Shown in pieces: positions 11,601-21,803 of a stretch of DNA of 64,000 nucleotides. The translations under genes were made by a program, and so were the position numbers. Under the pieces are notes generated by a model. That model did not search any database. It was given only the letters and a program-made list of their open reading frames with translations, and was not told where the DNA came from. Position 1 is the stretch's first letter. Each line of letters begins with the position of its first letter. This stretch comes from Neospora caninum Liverpool (taxonomy: Eukaryota; Apicomplexa; Conoidasida; Eucoccidiorida; Sarcocystidae): NCBI RefSeq assembly GCF_000208865.1, contig NC_018393.1:1054001-1118000 (forward strand). Direction: 5' to 3'.

Positions 11601-13871
11601 GCTTCAGCAGTCTTCTGTGGTTCCTGCGTCTCGAAAGCATCTTTTACCGGACGCAAGACATCGACCTCTCCTCAATCGTTTATCGCCTCCTCACGCATCT
11701 CATTGACCACGAAGTTCCCCAGTTCCTGTTCCCGCCCGCTGCCTCGCGTGCTGCGCCTTCTGCGGCGCCTGCGGCCGCTCGGGTTGCGCCTCTGTCGTCT
11801 CTGTTTGCGGCCTCGCCGCTGCCCTCGTTCTCGCTGTCTCGGCGAGGCGCTACCACGCTGGCGCATGCAGTCGGCGCCTTGAAGGCGACTCGGCGGTACG
11901 AACACGACTTGCTGCGCGCACTCTGCGACGCGCTGCGTCCAAATCTGCCTCTCCTTTCGACGCCGCTCGCGTGCGAGACCATGTACAACCTCGGGTGTCT
12001 CGGCTACAGCGATCCGGCCTTTGCGCATGCACTCGCTCGCCACCTGGCGAGCTCTGGAGTTCTGCGCCACGCCACAGTCGACTCGATGATGCAGCTGCTG
12101 ATCGGCTTCTCGCGCCTGGAGTTCCGGGACGACACTCTGACTGACGCGTGCATCAAGGGTCTGCTTTACAGTGAAGGCGACCGGAAGAAAAAAGTTCCTG
12201 CGACCGGACAAGTGGACACACCGGCAGAAGGCGCGGCCGTGGCAAAACAGACGTCGGGGACGCCAGCGGCTTACCTGGAGGAAGCGTTTTACCAAGAGAG
12301 GCAGGCTGGTGCGAACGCGTCTCGGAGACCAGGTACGCGTGGGCGTTTCGTGGAAGCGACGGCTGGGTTCGGCGCGGCACGCCTGTTTCCAGCGTGGGTT
12401 GTGGAACTGAAGAAAGGGGAGAAAAGACATTATCTTGGGGACGGCGGTTTGGTTTCTGGGACCGCAAGGGGGCTGTTTTCCCGAGAGATTATCTTGTTGC
12501 CTTTGCTCGACGCGAGAACAGAGTATCGACGGTCGAACAAGGGGGGCGGACGTCGAGACACGAAAGAAGGTGAACACATGCTGGGCTCTGGAGAGAAGAA
12601 GCTCTCTCGTTGCTGCCTCACCTTGTCTGTTGTGCTGCACTGCAGATGAGTCCTTGCCACTCTCCGTCGTCGGTTCAGAGAGAAACAACAAGGTCATGCA
12701 GACGTCCGTCGACCTTTTGGCCCGGACACACCGGCCACAGAGTCTGTTTTACCTTCTCCACAGCATCAGCAAGAATTTTGTGCGCTCGCTTCCGCTTCTG
12801 GCGTCGCTTTTGCCGGCTCTGCATCGGTTCGCCACTGCTGTCCCCTCCAACGTCGCGGTTCTGGCCTTCCACGACCTGGTCAAAATGGGCATTTGGCCGG
12901 GACCTTTCCGGAAGGCGATTCTCTCGACGCTAACGCGCGACATCGAGCGCCATTCTCTGATTCCTCTGGCTGCGTCGACGATTCTAACGTGGAGTTTGTG
13001 GGGTCACTTCGACGTTCCGCTGTTCCTCCGCATGGCGCATCAATTCCACAGGAAGGCAGCAGCTCCGGTGGGAGGCGCGGTCCGGAGAGACGGCGGGGAG
13101 GCGGCGGAAGGAAAAGACGCGACGCAGAGAGGCTCGGATGCGCGCGAGAGAGAGAGAGAGAAGAAACCCGCGGGGAAGTGGGAGGGTGCAAGAAGCGTCA
13201 CAAGCATCAAGGTGTCTACGCAGTTCTGGTCCTCTGCCTACGGGCTGAATCTTCTCGCACTAACGCCTCGCGATTTCATCCAACATGTCAACGCCGTTGA
13301 TCGTCAAATTCACCTAGAGCTGCTGGACATCCACCGCAGGCAGTCTGTGCGACAGAATGCATTTCTTCTCGCCGACTCGCTTCCTCCGAGCGGTTCACCA
13401 TCTTCGCCGTCTTCCACAGCGTCGGTGTCTGACTCCGGCCTCGCCTCAGCGCCGGCGTTCTCTCCTTTCTCGGCCACGCGATTCCCGATGCGCCTTTTCC
13501 CGCGTTGCCGCCACTCCGCGGATGCGCGGATACGCTTTTCCCCGTGGCAAACCGGGTCTTTGGAGGGGCTGAAGGCAGCAAGCCTTCTGGAAATACCGGA
13601 GGAGAACTGGATTCCGAAGAGCTCGAGTTTCCACGCCGAAGTCGTCGCGTCGTGTCCCCCGTTCCTTCGAGACCGGGTTATCAACGAGCAGCCTGCTGGG
13701 CCTTATGAAATCGACGTCGCGCTTCCGGCTGAGGCGGTGGACGCGTGGAAAAGAACGCAGAGCAGCAACGGCTGTGACGACGAGGAAGAGGACCGGAGAA
13801 GAAGTCCACGCAAGACAAAAAAGTGCAAGGGATCGCAGAACAAAGGGCTTTCCCAGTCAGGGGGAAGGTGA
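8621..13871 (+). CDS. Large alpha-helical repeat protein, possible RAP/HPR-type organellar RNA-binding protein
   Basis: Two exons: 8621-12170 and 12646-13871, joined in phase 1 (TAC A|GTGAAG ... CTGCAG|AT GAG), giving 1591 residues. The intron is 475 bp; the join creates the smooth sequence KGLLY-N-ESLPLSVV, which supports the model. The N-terminus is Arg/Ser-rich. Residues about 340-480 and then 990 to 1320 read as tandem amphipathic helices with Leu/Ala periodicity (for example TMYNLGCLGYSDPAFAHAL), like the heptatricopeptide-type repeats of apicomplexan RAP proteins. Near the C-terminus the block GPYEIDVALPAE is reminiscent of the start of a RAP domain, but the rest of that domain is not evident. 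If the family guess is right, the role would be mitochondrial RNA handling. Acidic and Arg-rich insertions separate the helical blocks. Gene structure is firm; function is inference. Confidence 0.6.
12171..12645 (+). other. Intron of the helical-repeat gene
   Basis: The donor is A|GTGAAG at 12171 and the acceptor CTGCAG ends at 12645. The first exon's frame stays open for almost the whole intron (to 12649), so retention would add an unrelated tail of about 160 residues rather than an early stop. Confidence 0.8.
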
Positions 13872-16420
13872 CATGTCCGTAAGCGACACAACGCGAAAGA
13901 TAAAAAACGGACGGGAAGACGGTCACAAGCATCATCGAGCACAAATCTGTGAAAGCGACGACCCCCAGCGGGGCCTGTCCGTCGGTGTGGAGGCTCATGC
14001 TGCTGGTGGACTCGCAGCCCGTTCTGCTTCGTCTTTTGGTTGTTTTTTTATGCGCTCTGTCGAGTGCTGACTCGCCAGGCGTTTGCTTGCGAGGCCACAG
14101 CAGTGTGCTTTTGTCTTCGATTTCTGCTTCGGTCTTCTCGAGGTAGCTCTCATCTCAGACGAGCAGGCAGGACGGTCGGTGTGCCGAGCTTGCAGGGAGA
14201 TAGCGCGTAGCCGGTCCAACTTTGTACAGTCCGTCCGTGCCGTCCACCGTAGAATCCCTGATTTAGGCAGAAGACAGGGCGTTTTCTCATGAGCTCCCCG
14301 CCTCCGCTGTTGGCCCATACGTTGTCAACCTTCCTCGTTCAGTGACGAAAGGTACGAACTGGGTCCCCTCTGTTCTTGCGAGGTAATCCCCTGTTCCCTT
14401 GCTAGTTTTATGGGACGCCGCCCTACCACCAACACAAAGCACTCATCGTCTGCCGTAGGAGGCGCAACTGTGATCCACGGTTTCGTGTGAAGCCGCAACT
14501 AACCCACATCACAGAGAACGCTCACAGATCTCAAATCCGCAAAGAGGGGCGCCGTATGGCACATAGAGACTGTGGGGGAGAAAATGCTATCGTCTTCACT
14601 TTCTGCGACTGACTGGGAGATATGGCCTCGTCAACGGCAAGCGAATGCAACTACTCGCAGTCGGGATAAAGCAACGTGTAGATGCACTGGATGGGATTCC
14701 TCCAGTCAGCTGATTGAACCCGGAAATGATGGTGTAATTATTTCCTGCTCCGCTGCATATAGGGTGAACACCGTTTACAACGCAGCGAAAGGAAACTCCC
14801 TCGCAGACTGGGCTGGGACGGCGTGATCCCCTCTCTCGAGTTCTTGTAGAGAGTCTTCCCTTGTGTGACGGCCGACGGCTTCTTGCCAGGAGACAAGAAA
14901 GTCTCGACACCGGTCGTGTCGAACATCTATTGCAGCGTGATTTTCTAGATTCGCGCAAGAGTTAAAGAGGGTTTTGATCCGCCAAGGCATTCCTCTCCAA
15001 ACTACTCTGCAGTGGGAAAACCATGGCGTTTCCAGTTTGGATGAGCTTTCCTGAACGCGTGTCAAATTGTTCTGGATGGGATAATGCGGATTATTCTGCG
15101 ACAGAGCTGGTATCAGAAGGGTGCCTAGGATGCTTCCCGCGCAACCTATTGTGTGCCTCCTACCGGCGCAGCAGGATGATCTATCGCAGAGACAACCTGG
15201 AGTTGAATTTCCAGAAGACACGCAGTTCGGATTCTTCTGTCACAACAATGATGATAACGGTCAGCTAACCATAGTACCTTCCGGATCAAATTTTCTACTT
15301 GAAGGGGGGACCAGGCTCCCCAGTCCGTGCTCGAGAGAAGAACACATCTATTCTCCGCCGGACATTTAAGGGTGGCGTGAGCGGATCTCCCCATTATTCC
15401 TACTGGGAGCCTCGTTTGTTTGTTTCTGATGCCAGTCTCCACGTACAGACAGTCGCTCTGTTTACTACAGGGCGGTTACTTTCCCAGGCTACCCGTGACG
15501 TGCCTTCGGAGAGGGTGCTGACATGACGGAAAGCTGCACACGACTGCGACCGGACCGTGTCTTGATCGGTCCTAGAAGATCCATACGTCACGACGAATTC
15601 TTCCGGGGAGCCTCATACGGGTCCGTAGTACTTCGCGGTATGATGTGCACTACGCAAGACACATTCGCTTACAGACAACTGGACGCAGCTGAACTGAAGA
15701 CAGCCAGATGACGCACACGCGAAGACGGAGCGACCGCGACGCGCTTGGCCAGTTCACGGCCAATGGTGCGCGGAGCGATGCGGGCAACAGGGAAAGGCCC
15801 TTCGCCCAGACTCGCTTGCTCTTTCGCCTGATAGGAAATTGTGGGAAGATCTCGGCTGTTGGCCGTGGACAAGTCGAGCAAGGGTTGTGCGGGGCTCTTC
15901 CACGAAAAGGTGCATAGAAATTCGGAAGACAAAAGGAACAGAAGCGTGACGTGAGGCACCACCACCGAAGCGTCGAGAGAAAAAGCAAGTCGCAGTTTCG
16001 GCGGCCTTAATGATCCGTGTTTTTTTTTAAAAAAAAGGGAAATCGCGCTGTAGCAGAATGTAACGCCCCTCATCCGACAGTGAAAAACTGGGCGGCTCTA
16101 GTCGTACAAGAAACGGTCATTCACCAGCTTGAGGCTTGCGTATGGACCCGCCCAAAAGTGACAAAAACAAATCCAACCCTCTAAAAACCGCTGCCTGAAA
16201 CCACTCTCCCGAGCGACCCGTCCATTTCTTCCTATCCCGTCGGGAAGGGTTCCACCTATCTCCTTCGCGGCAGAAAAACAGACTTGGGTTCACGACCGGA
16301 ACGTTCCCGAACGCGTTTGTAGGCTCTGTGTGTCGCGTTCTCGGCCGAACGTTCGACTCGGGATGTACAGGGGCAATAACTCTTGGAGAGGGAGCCCTCG
16401 GCTGCACAATGATTGGCCGC
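13872..16420. other. Convergent intergenic region with broken SRS-like blocks
   Basis: This lies between the 3' ends of the helical-repeat gene (+) and U1-70K (-). GC content drops relative to the flanking genes. No complete gene is visible. Within it, 14572-15370 carries three short blocks in different frames that together resemble SAG1-related (SRS) surface-antigen domains; they are listed separately. Confidence 0.45.
14572..15370 (+). pseudogene. Possible relic or intron-split SRS (SAG1-related) surface antigen
   Basis: Three consecutive + strand blocks sit in different frames. Block 1, near 14668-14825, encodes ATCRCTGWDSSSQ followed by GVIISCSAAYRVNTVY. Block 2, near 14851-14950, encodes a VFPC element, then ADGFLPGDKK and SNIYCSV. 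Block 3, near 15125-15366, encodes VEFPEDTQFGFFCHN, GQLTIVPSG and LPSPC. The order Cys, Pro/VY, Cys, LPG, then a second domain with FxFxC, L-x-P and C, matches the usual layout of SRS domains. Stops separate the blocks and I found no convincing splice sites joining them, so a decayed gene is likelier than a working one. The match is from memory of family patterns only. No signal peptide or GPI tail could be located. Confidence 0.3.
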
Positions 16421-17480
16421 TTACCGCCTCCTCTCTCGACTCCGGCTTCGGTCTCGCCCTGGGCTCCTGTGCGGAAGCGCAAGCAAGTAGAACGTGCGAC
16501 ACCAAAGGGTAAGACGACGCTGGGAGTGTGACACAGATTTGAGGCATTCTCGAGCCTCCCCAGTCCACGACAGGCCGGTAGCACACACGCACCCTTTGGA
16601 TCGCAGAGAATATCGCGTTAAACAGAACAGTGTGTTTGTTGAGTGCCTCCTCCGAAGGATGGCTCGCGTGTCGGGGCAAAGAACTCCCCGAGTCTCCTTA
16701 CCGTTTCCGGTCCCGGCGTTCTCGGCTTCGGCTGCGGCCCCGCTCTCTCTCTCTCTCCCTCTCCCTCCTGCGTTCTTCATCGCGTCTTTTCTTCTCCATG
16801 AGCGTCGCAGGATCAGGAGGAGTGGGTAACGGAGGCAACAGGGAGAGCTGGAGATGCCCAGCAGTCATTGGGGGCTTCTTCGGTTTCGTGTTCGTGCCCC
16901 GAGGCTTGCCACGCCCTCCGCCTAGCCGGCGCGGTAGCCATCCAGGGACAGTGCGCGCTCTTTCCACATCGACTAAGACGCGCCGGCCGTCAATCTTTTT
17001 CCCGTCTGCGTTCTTGTACGCCTCTTTCATGTCTCTGTCGTTCTCGAACTCAATGAAGCCGTACCCCCGAGGTTTGCCGTTTCGGTCGTAGATGAGCCGC
17101 ACCCTCTTGATGCTGCCATACTGATCGAATTCTCGCTTCAGTTTCTTCTCCGTTGTATCGTAGCTGATGCCGGCAACGAAGAGAGTTCGAAAAGGATCAC
17201 CCGTTAACTTTTTGTCTTCCTTCGGGTTGTACTGCTTTATGAGTTCCTTCTGCTTCGACAGATGCGAGAGGAGCCGCTCCCGCTTCTGACGAAGCAGACG
17301 CTGCTTAGGAGTTTCGTATGGTACTGTTGGAGGGGGAGGTCCGCTCTCAAATTTGTTCACGTAATCGGCAAGGCCGACGTATCCGCGAGTATGCTTTTTC
17401 TTGAAGGCTGGAAACGGTTCCAAGGGAGGGCGTGCCTGAAACAACGCCAAAATGTGGGGGGGCATGCCAATTGCCGCCAT
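16421..17480 (-). CDS. SNRNP70: U1 small nuclear ribonucleoprotein 70 kDa (U1-70K)
   Basis: Core U1 snRNP protein that binds U1 stem-loop I and helps define 5' splice sites. Two exons on the reverse strand: 17480-16702 and 16466-16421, 274 residues. The start is the ATG at 17480 (MAAIGMPPHIL), not an upstream in-frame codon. The conserved N-terminal segment PPHILALFQARPPL is at residues 7-20. The RRM is near residues 96-173, with RNP2 LFVAGI at 100-105 and RNP1 KPRGYGFIEF at 136-145. A glycine stretch follows, then an Arg/Glu-Ser-rich tail. The open frame appears to stop after RRDRKR, but that TAA lies inside a strong donor CG|GTAAGG. Splicing to an acceptor CACAG at 16467 continues the frame as SPGRDRSRSRERRR before a TAA. 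The protein is shorter than animal orthologues because the RS tail is small. Assignment is very secure; the terminal exon is well supported by frame and composition. Confidence 0.93.
16467..16701 (-). other. U1-70K terminal intron with in-frame stop in the donor
   Basis: A 235-bp GT-AG intron in phase 2. Retention ends translation at the TAA inside GTAAG, giving a 260-residue form lacking the final RS dipeptides. The second exon ends in the same way (AGG CG|GTAAGC), so a further downstream exon cannot be excluded. Confidence 0.75.
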
Positions 17481-18653
17481 GATTCGTGACTCTCTGAGGT
17501 GTAGACGTGCTACCCAGCAGCCCCGTACTTCCACGGAAAACGTGAGAATTTTCTCAGATAGACGGTTGCACGCACAACGCCGTCACACCGGACATGCAGG
17601 AGACAATTAAAGGACTCGCCGAACCGCGTCCACGGCCGGCAACAACGAGAGGAAAAGAAACTTCCATGCAGTCCACACCGAAACACGGAGATTGAAGCAA
17701 GACGCTTCGTCGACACTAGCGTAGACGGACAATCACTGCAGTAGAGAGCTTGAAACGAAATTCCGCAGCCGCTCGGGAAACTGCATGACGGTAGCTGGTG
17801 TTACAAGTCGGCCCGAAAATTGCAAGCGATGGACTCCTCACACTGACGTCGGGATTCGTCTTATATGTGGTGAGGACGCTTTGTTTGTTTGATGCTACTT
17901 CTGACTACCGATGTGAGAAAAACGACTGCGTCTTTCCGTCCAAATGAGTCGCGTCGAATCTCTACAACTTTTTCCGTAGTAGCTTCCGAAAACACCGCAT
18001 GCGATTGCTCGCCTCTCTTCCGCTGCTTCTAGGTTTCCAGGGTTTGTGTGTCGGCACAGGGTGTCTTGTGCTCCTGAGTCTCCTGATTGCCCGACGTTGT
18101 TTGCAGTCCACATCCGGATGTCTATGACGGAATCGACAGTTATAACTGGGTGCCTTCTTAACGCTTTGCACCAAATCACTGAGAGGCGGTCGCTCTCCGC
18201 TGCTCCATCTCGAGGGAGATTTCCATTCTGGCTCGGCGTTCCCTGTTGTGGAGCACTGAAGTGCGAAACTGGCAGGCCCAGCTCGCCAGCGAAACTCGAC
18301 GCGAAAGACTGGCAGTGTACGCACAGACGGCTTCTTCAGTTTATACTGCGCCCCTCTGTGCAACCTGTAATTTCAGGACGGCCTCACTCTTCTGTACAGA
18401 ATTCGCTGGAGCGACCCTGCTCATTCCATCTGACACGCTTGAGGAAAATCCAAGGCCTGGGTTATGACGCCTTAGAGGGCAGTTCCTCAACGCTGAGCAC
18501 TGAAGAAAAACCAAGTCGTTTTCCAAAAGAACGAAAGCGTCGTCCTCTTCCTAGTACCATTAGTGAACCCTATTTGGTCTGATCCTCCGTACACAGTGAG
18601 CTCACTATAGACAAGGAACTTGATAAGCAGGAAAGAGAAGGGAAGTGAAAAGA

Positions 18654-18911
18654 ATGGTTTTCGTTGGAGAAGATCTTTTTTCTGGGCACTGCATGTCACA
18701 TTTCGAATCCCTTTGGGATCGCCCGTCGCCAGCAAACTACCTCTCTCTCTCGGGCGAGAAGCTGTGTCTCCCTTGGAGATGCCCCTCATGTCGTGAACAC
18801 CAGCTCAGGTCCTCCAACCTACATGTGGAAACAGTTACGTGTAGCGGCTGTTTAGCTGTTCACAACAGCAAGAAGTTTAAACTCAGCTGTTCGTGCCAAG
18901 GGGACGCTTAG
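18654..18911 (+). CDS. Possible small Cys-rich (zinc-ribbon-like) protein or exon
   Basis: An ATG-initiated frame of 85 residues ending at TAG 18909-18911. Its second half has paired cysteines (CPSC, then TCSGC, then SCSC) separated by about 20 and 12 residues, the spacing expected of a treble-clef or zinc-ribbon fold. The N-terminal half has no recognisable feature. I see no clear promoter, neighbour or homologue, so this may be a chance frame or a terminal exon. Confidence 0.2.
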   Translation: MVFVGEDLFSGHCMSHFESLWDRPSPANYLSLSGEKLCLPWRCPSCREHQLRSSNLHVETVTCSGCLAVHNSKKFKLSCSCQGDA

Positions 18912-19980
18912 AAGCTCGTTAGCACTACCGAACCTCTTGGGCGCTCATACCCCGCTGTGGAGGGTAACGGCAGTACACTGTTGAACCTTTCGCTTGATGA
19001 TAGAACTAAGCGGATATTCCGCTCCTAACGCTGTTTGTGTATGGGTGGCTTCTGGTCGGTTCACTGGGAACGCTGCCTGATAAAATCCTACGAAATCCAG
19101 GAACGTGGCGCACCGAGATTGTTGGCAGAGAAGGTACCAAATGATTCTATCGTTGTCCTCTCTGTCTTCTTGATTCAAATAAAACGCAATCCCGATTTTC
19201 AGCCGGGATCCATCTCTGCGTCTTCAGTGTGGACTGAAGCCAACGACACCAGGCGGCTGCTGCCGATACATAACCAAGTCGTAGAGACCTGAGGCATTCT
19301 TCACTTCAAACTTTGAGAACAAGCTGTTGCTCAAAAGGCGTGCTCAGGTGCTTCCCTTCCTCCGAGCGTTGTGATCCACTTCACTGAGAACTTTGTACAG
19401 CAGTTTGTAGCCGGCTGATCACGGTCATCTCCATGGCACGCTGCGTGTTCAGCGGAATCTCATTCCTGATGCGAAAACTCTGTGGAGGAGGGCAAGGTGT
19501 TCGTGGTGACGGGGCCCCAGAGCGATGATACAGAGTGATTCTGATATTGATCATGAGAAGACGGATACTCCTCGATTCTTGCTGAGGGTCGATGGAACCG
19601 CACTCCTCTGCGGGGCGTCCCTGGAGATATTGGCGCACTGCGGCGGCAGGCAGAAAATGAGCGGCTCGGAGGCGCGAAACGCCTGCTTCACGCTTTGAGA
19701 AATGCACTTTTCCCCGCTGTTGCGTTCACCGTCTTCCGGTATGCTCTCAGTGTCGGCCGCAACCGCGCCGGTCCAAGTCTTTGAGGTCGTCTTTCGCACA
19801 CGGCTTACCGCTCTGGTGAGGCGTGCGACGACAGGTTGACTCTGGAGAGTCGATGGGGAGTCAGCAGGCACCGACTTTGTGGCTCACAGTAAAAATGCGA
19901 GCATGACCCTGATTTTCGTTGGAGACAGGAGCGCGCGACTCTCCCCGTTGCCTGTTAACAGATTAAGCACAGCGCCGTTT

Positions 19981-19995
19981 CCCCCCCCCCCCCCC
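19981..19995 (+). repeat. Poly-C tract (C15)
   Basis: Fifteen consecutive C residues on the + strand, directly followed by AGGAATTC. It is prone to length variation and to sequencing error, which makes frames crossing it unreliable. Confidence 0.9.
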
Positions 19996-20572
19996 AGGAA
20001 TTCGCGTCGTTCATCCGCTCTGAATCGTTTTGCGGCGTTTGTTGGCCGTCGGCGTGGCCTATTTGAGGGCACTGCCGGATCGGAGTGTGTTGCGGTAAAG
20101 CCCCAAAGATCTTGCCACGCGATTCACAAGCTTCTTTGTTTGCTGAGGGAGTGCAACGCGGAAGGTCCGTCCACCGCGCAGTGCGATTTGGACGGCGCGT
20201 GGAACGGGAAAGGGCCCGTTTCCGTGTCCGTCGCGTTCCCACACATTCAGTCACCTCCGAGTTTCCACGCGTTTCGCGGCACGGCAACCCGAAACGGCGG
20301 CCGCACTCGCAGGCGACAGGACACTTCCTTACCCAAGCGCGACGAGCCCCCAGCAAGTGGGCGTTTCGCCTTGCGCCATTTATTTCCTTTACTTTTTTCT
20401 GTTCCACAGCGCCTAGATTTTGACAGAGTTTTGCACACAAATTGAGAGAGTTGTTGCGGCGATATCCCCAGTATTTCTTGCACTCGAGCACCGCGTCTCG
20501 CGGCAGTAGCGGGGCGCGACGTCTTGGGAAGGGTGATCCTGTTGGGGGGACGCGTCTCGAGTTCCCCACAGC

Positions 20573-21803
20573 ATGAACGGACGTTTCCATCATTTTTTCT
20601 TGCGCCGGTTTTCCAGAATAATTTTGTTGCTCGGCGGTTCGGGTTCCACGAATCCTCAGCGGGGCTACACTTCTTGCAGGACCGGTGCCGGCCACGTTTT
20701 CACGCCGTGTGGGCTGAGCGCCTCCCCTGATCCAGCACCCGTCGAGGGGTTTGGTTTCGTTGATGATGCAGTCCGCGTAGCTCTTCCTTCCGTGTTCTGT
20801 GAATATGCTGAAATCGATTTATGCCGAAGCGCCACTCGTTGGACATCGACACCGCTCAAGCAGGCGTCACCACAATGGAGATGCGCATCTGCTTTGCGAA
20901 CAGGTTGTGCAACCAAGACAATGCCCGGTGCCGCCGCCTGTTGGTGTGATTGGGCCGGCAAAAGACCCCACAGGTGTTCCTCCGTAAGTCTCGCGAACGT
21001 TCGGTGTAAAGGGATTGCGCCTTTGAGGGCGTTTACCGTGTGACTGCCAGCGTCAGAGACTTTATAGCAGCCAAGTTGTGCGCCCCCGACATGATTCCAT
21101 ACTGCACATACACAGCGGGAGACGTGCGGCTGTCTGGGCCAGCATGTGGGACAACGGTAGCGAGGGATTTCATCGCCACTGGCTTTTTTTACACGCTAGA
21201 CGAGCAAACATATGCTTCAAGGGCGGGCGCCTCTGAACGTCTGAGCAGCGTGGCCGGGGAGTGTCTGCTAGGAAGCTGTGGGCTGGCCCTGTTGGGGACA
21301 GCGCGGCCGTGGAGCCCCGATTCTTCTTTTGAATAGAGCTGACCACACAGCACTCACACTTTGGGCACGAAGGAATACTTGCGCAACTAGGCACTGACAG
21401 TGGTATGACGTCTGTGAGGACGTTAATCGGGTGTACGTGTGCCGTGTTCGACGCTGCTTCCAGACTTGAACTTCCTCAGTCCGCCGTCGACAACTTCATC
21501 TTTCACCCAATCGTCGAGGAAGTGGAGGAATACACCCACGACAGCATTGATGGATCCGGCGCGAAGTCAGGTCCGTTGCTCCGGGCGCTGCTGTCTTTGG
21601 TGTCATTCGAGACGGATCCAGATTTTTACTTCCTCCTCCTGTCTCCCATGCTCCAATGCTTTAACAGCGAGAATGTGGAGGCGCACGAGCGGCATAACTG
21701 CTCGTCCGTGAGCATCGACACAGGCGACGTTTTTAGTGCGCTGGAGAGGAATCGGCTCCCACCGGCTGGCGAAGGCGTGCAACACTTGACTCGGCAAGCC
21801 TAA
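20573..21803 (+). pseudogene. Cys-rich coding-like locus, possibly related to microneme adhesive repeat proteins
   Basis: An ATG at 20573 opens a signal-peptide-like start (basic, then IILLLGG). Around 20845-20990 two or three forward frames stay open; one ends at a good donor CC|GTAAGT (20993), and an acceptor TGCCAG at 21048 restores an open frame encoding FIAAKLC, IPYCTYT and GPACGTT. A further block from an acceptor TAG at 21390 encodes GCTCAVFDAASRLEL and continues to a stop at 21803. The spacing of IAA-LC...C and the later C..FDAAS motif recalls the MAR domain of coccidian microneme proteins. I could not join all blocks with good splice sites, so this may be a decayed or wrongly modelled gene. 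Family assignment is tentative. Confidence 0.3.

Larger units (their letters stand above)
17481..20572. other. Gene-poor interval, no confident gene
   Basis: This begins with the U1-70K 5' flank (17481 to about 17900). Beyond it I find only short open frames. A Cys-rich frame at 18654-18911 (+) and coding-like reverse-strand fragments at 18945-19870 are noted among the findings. Neither gives a complete gene model. Confidence 0.45.
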
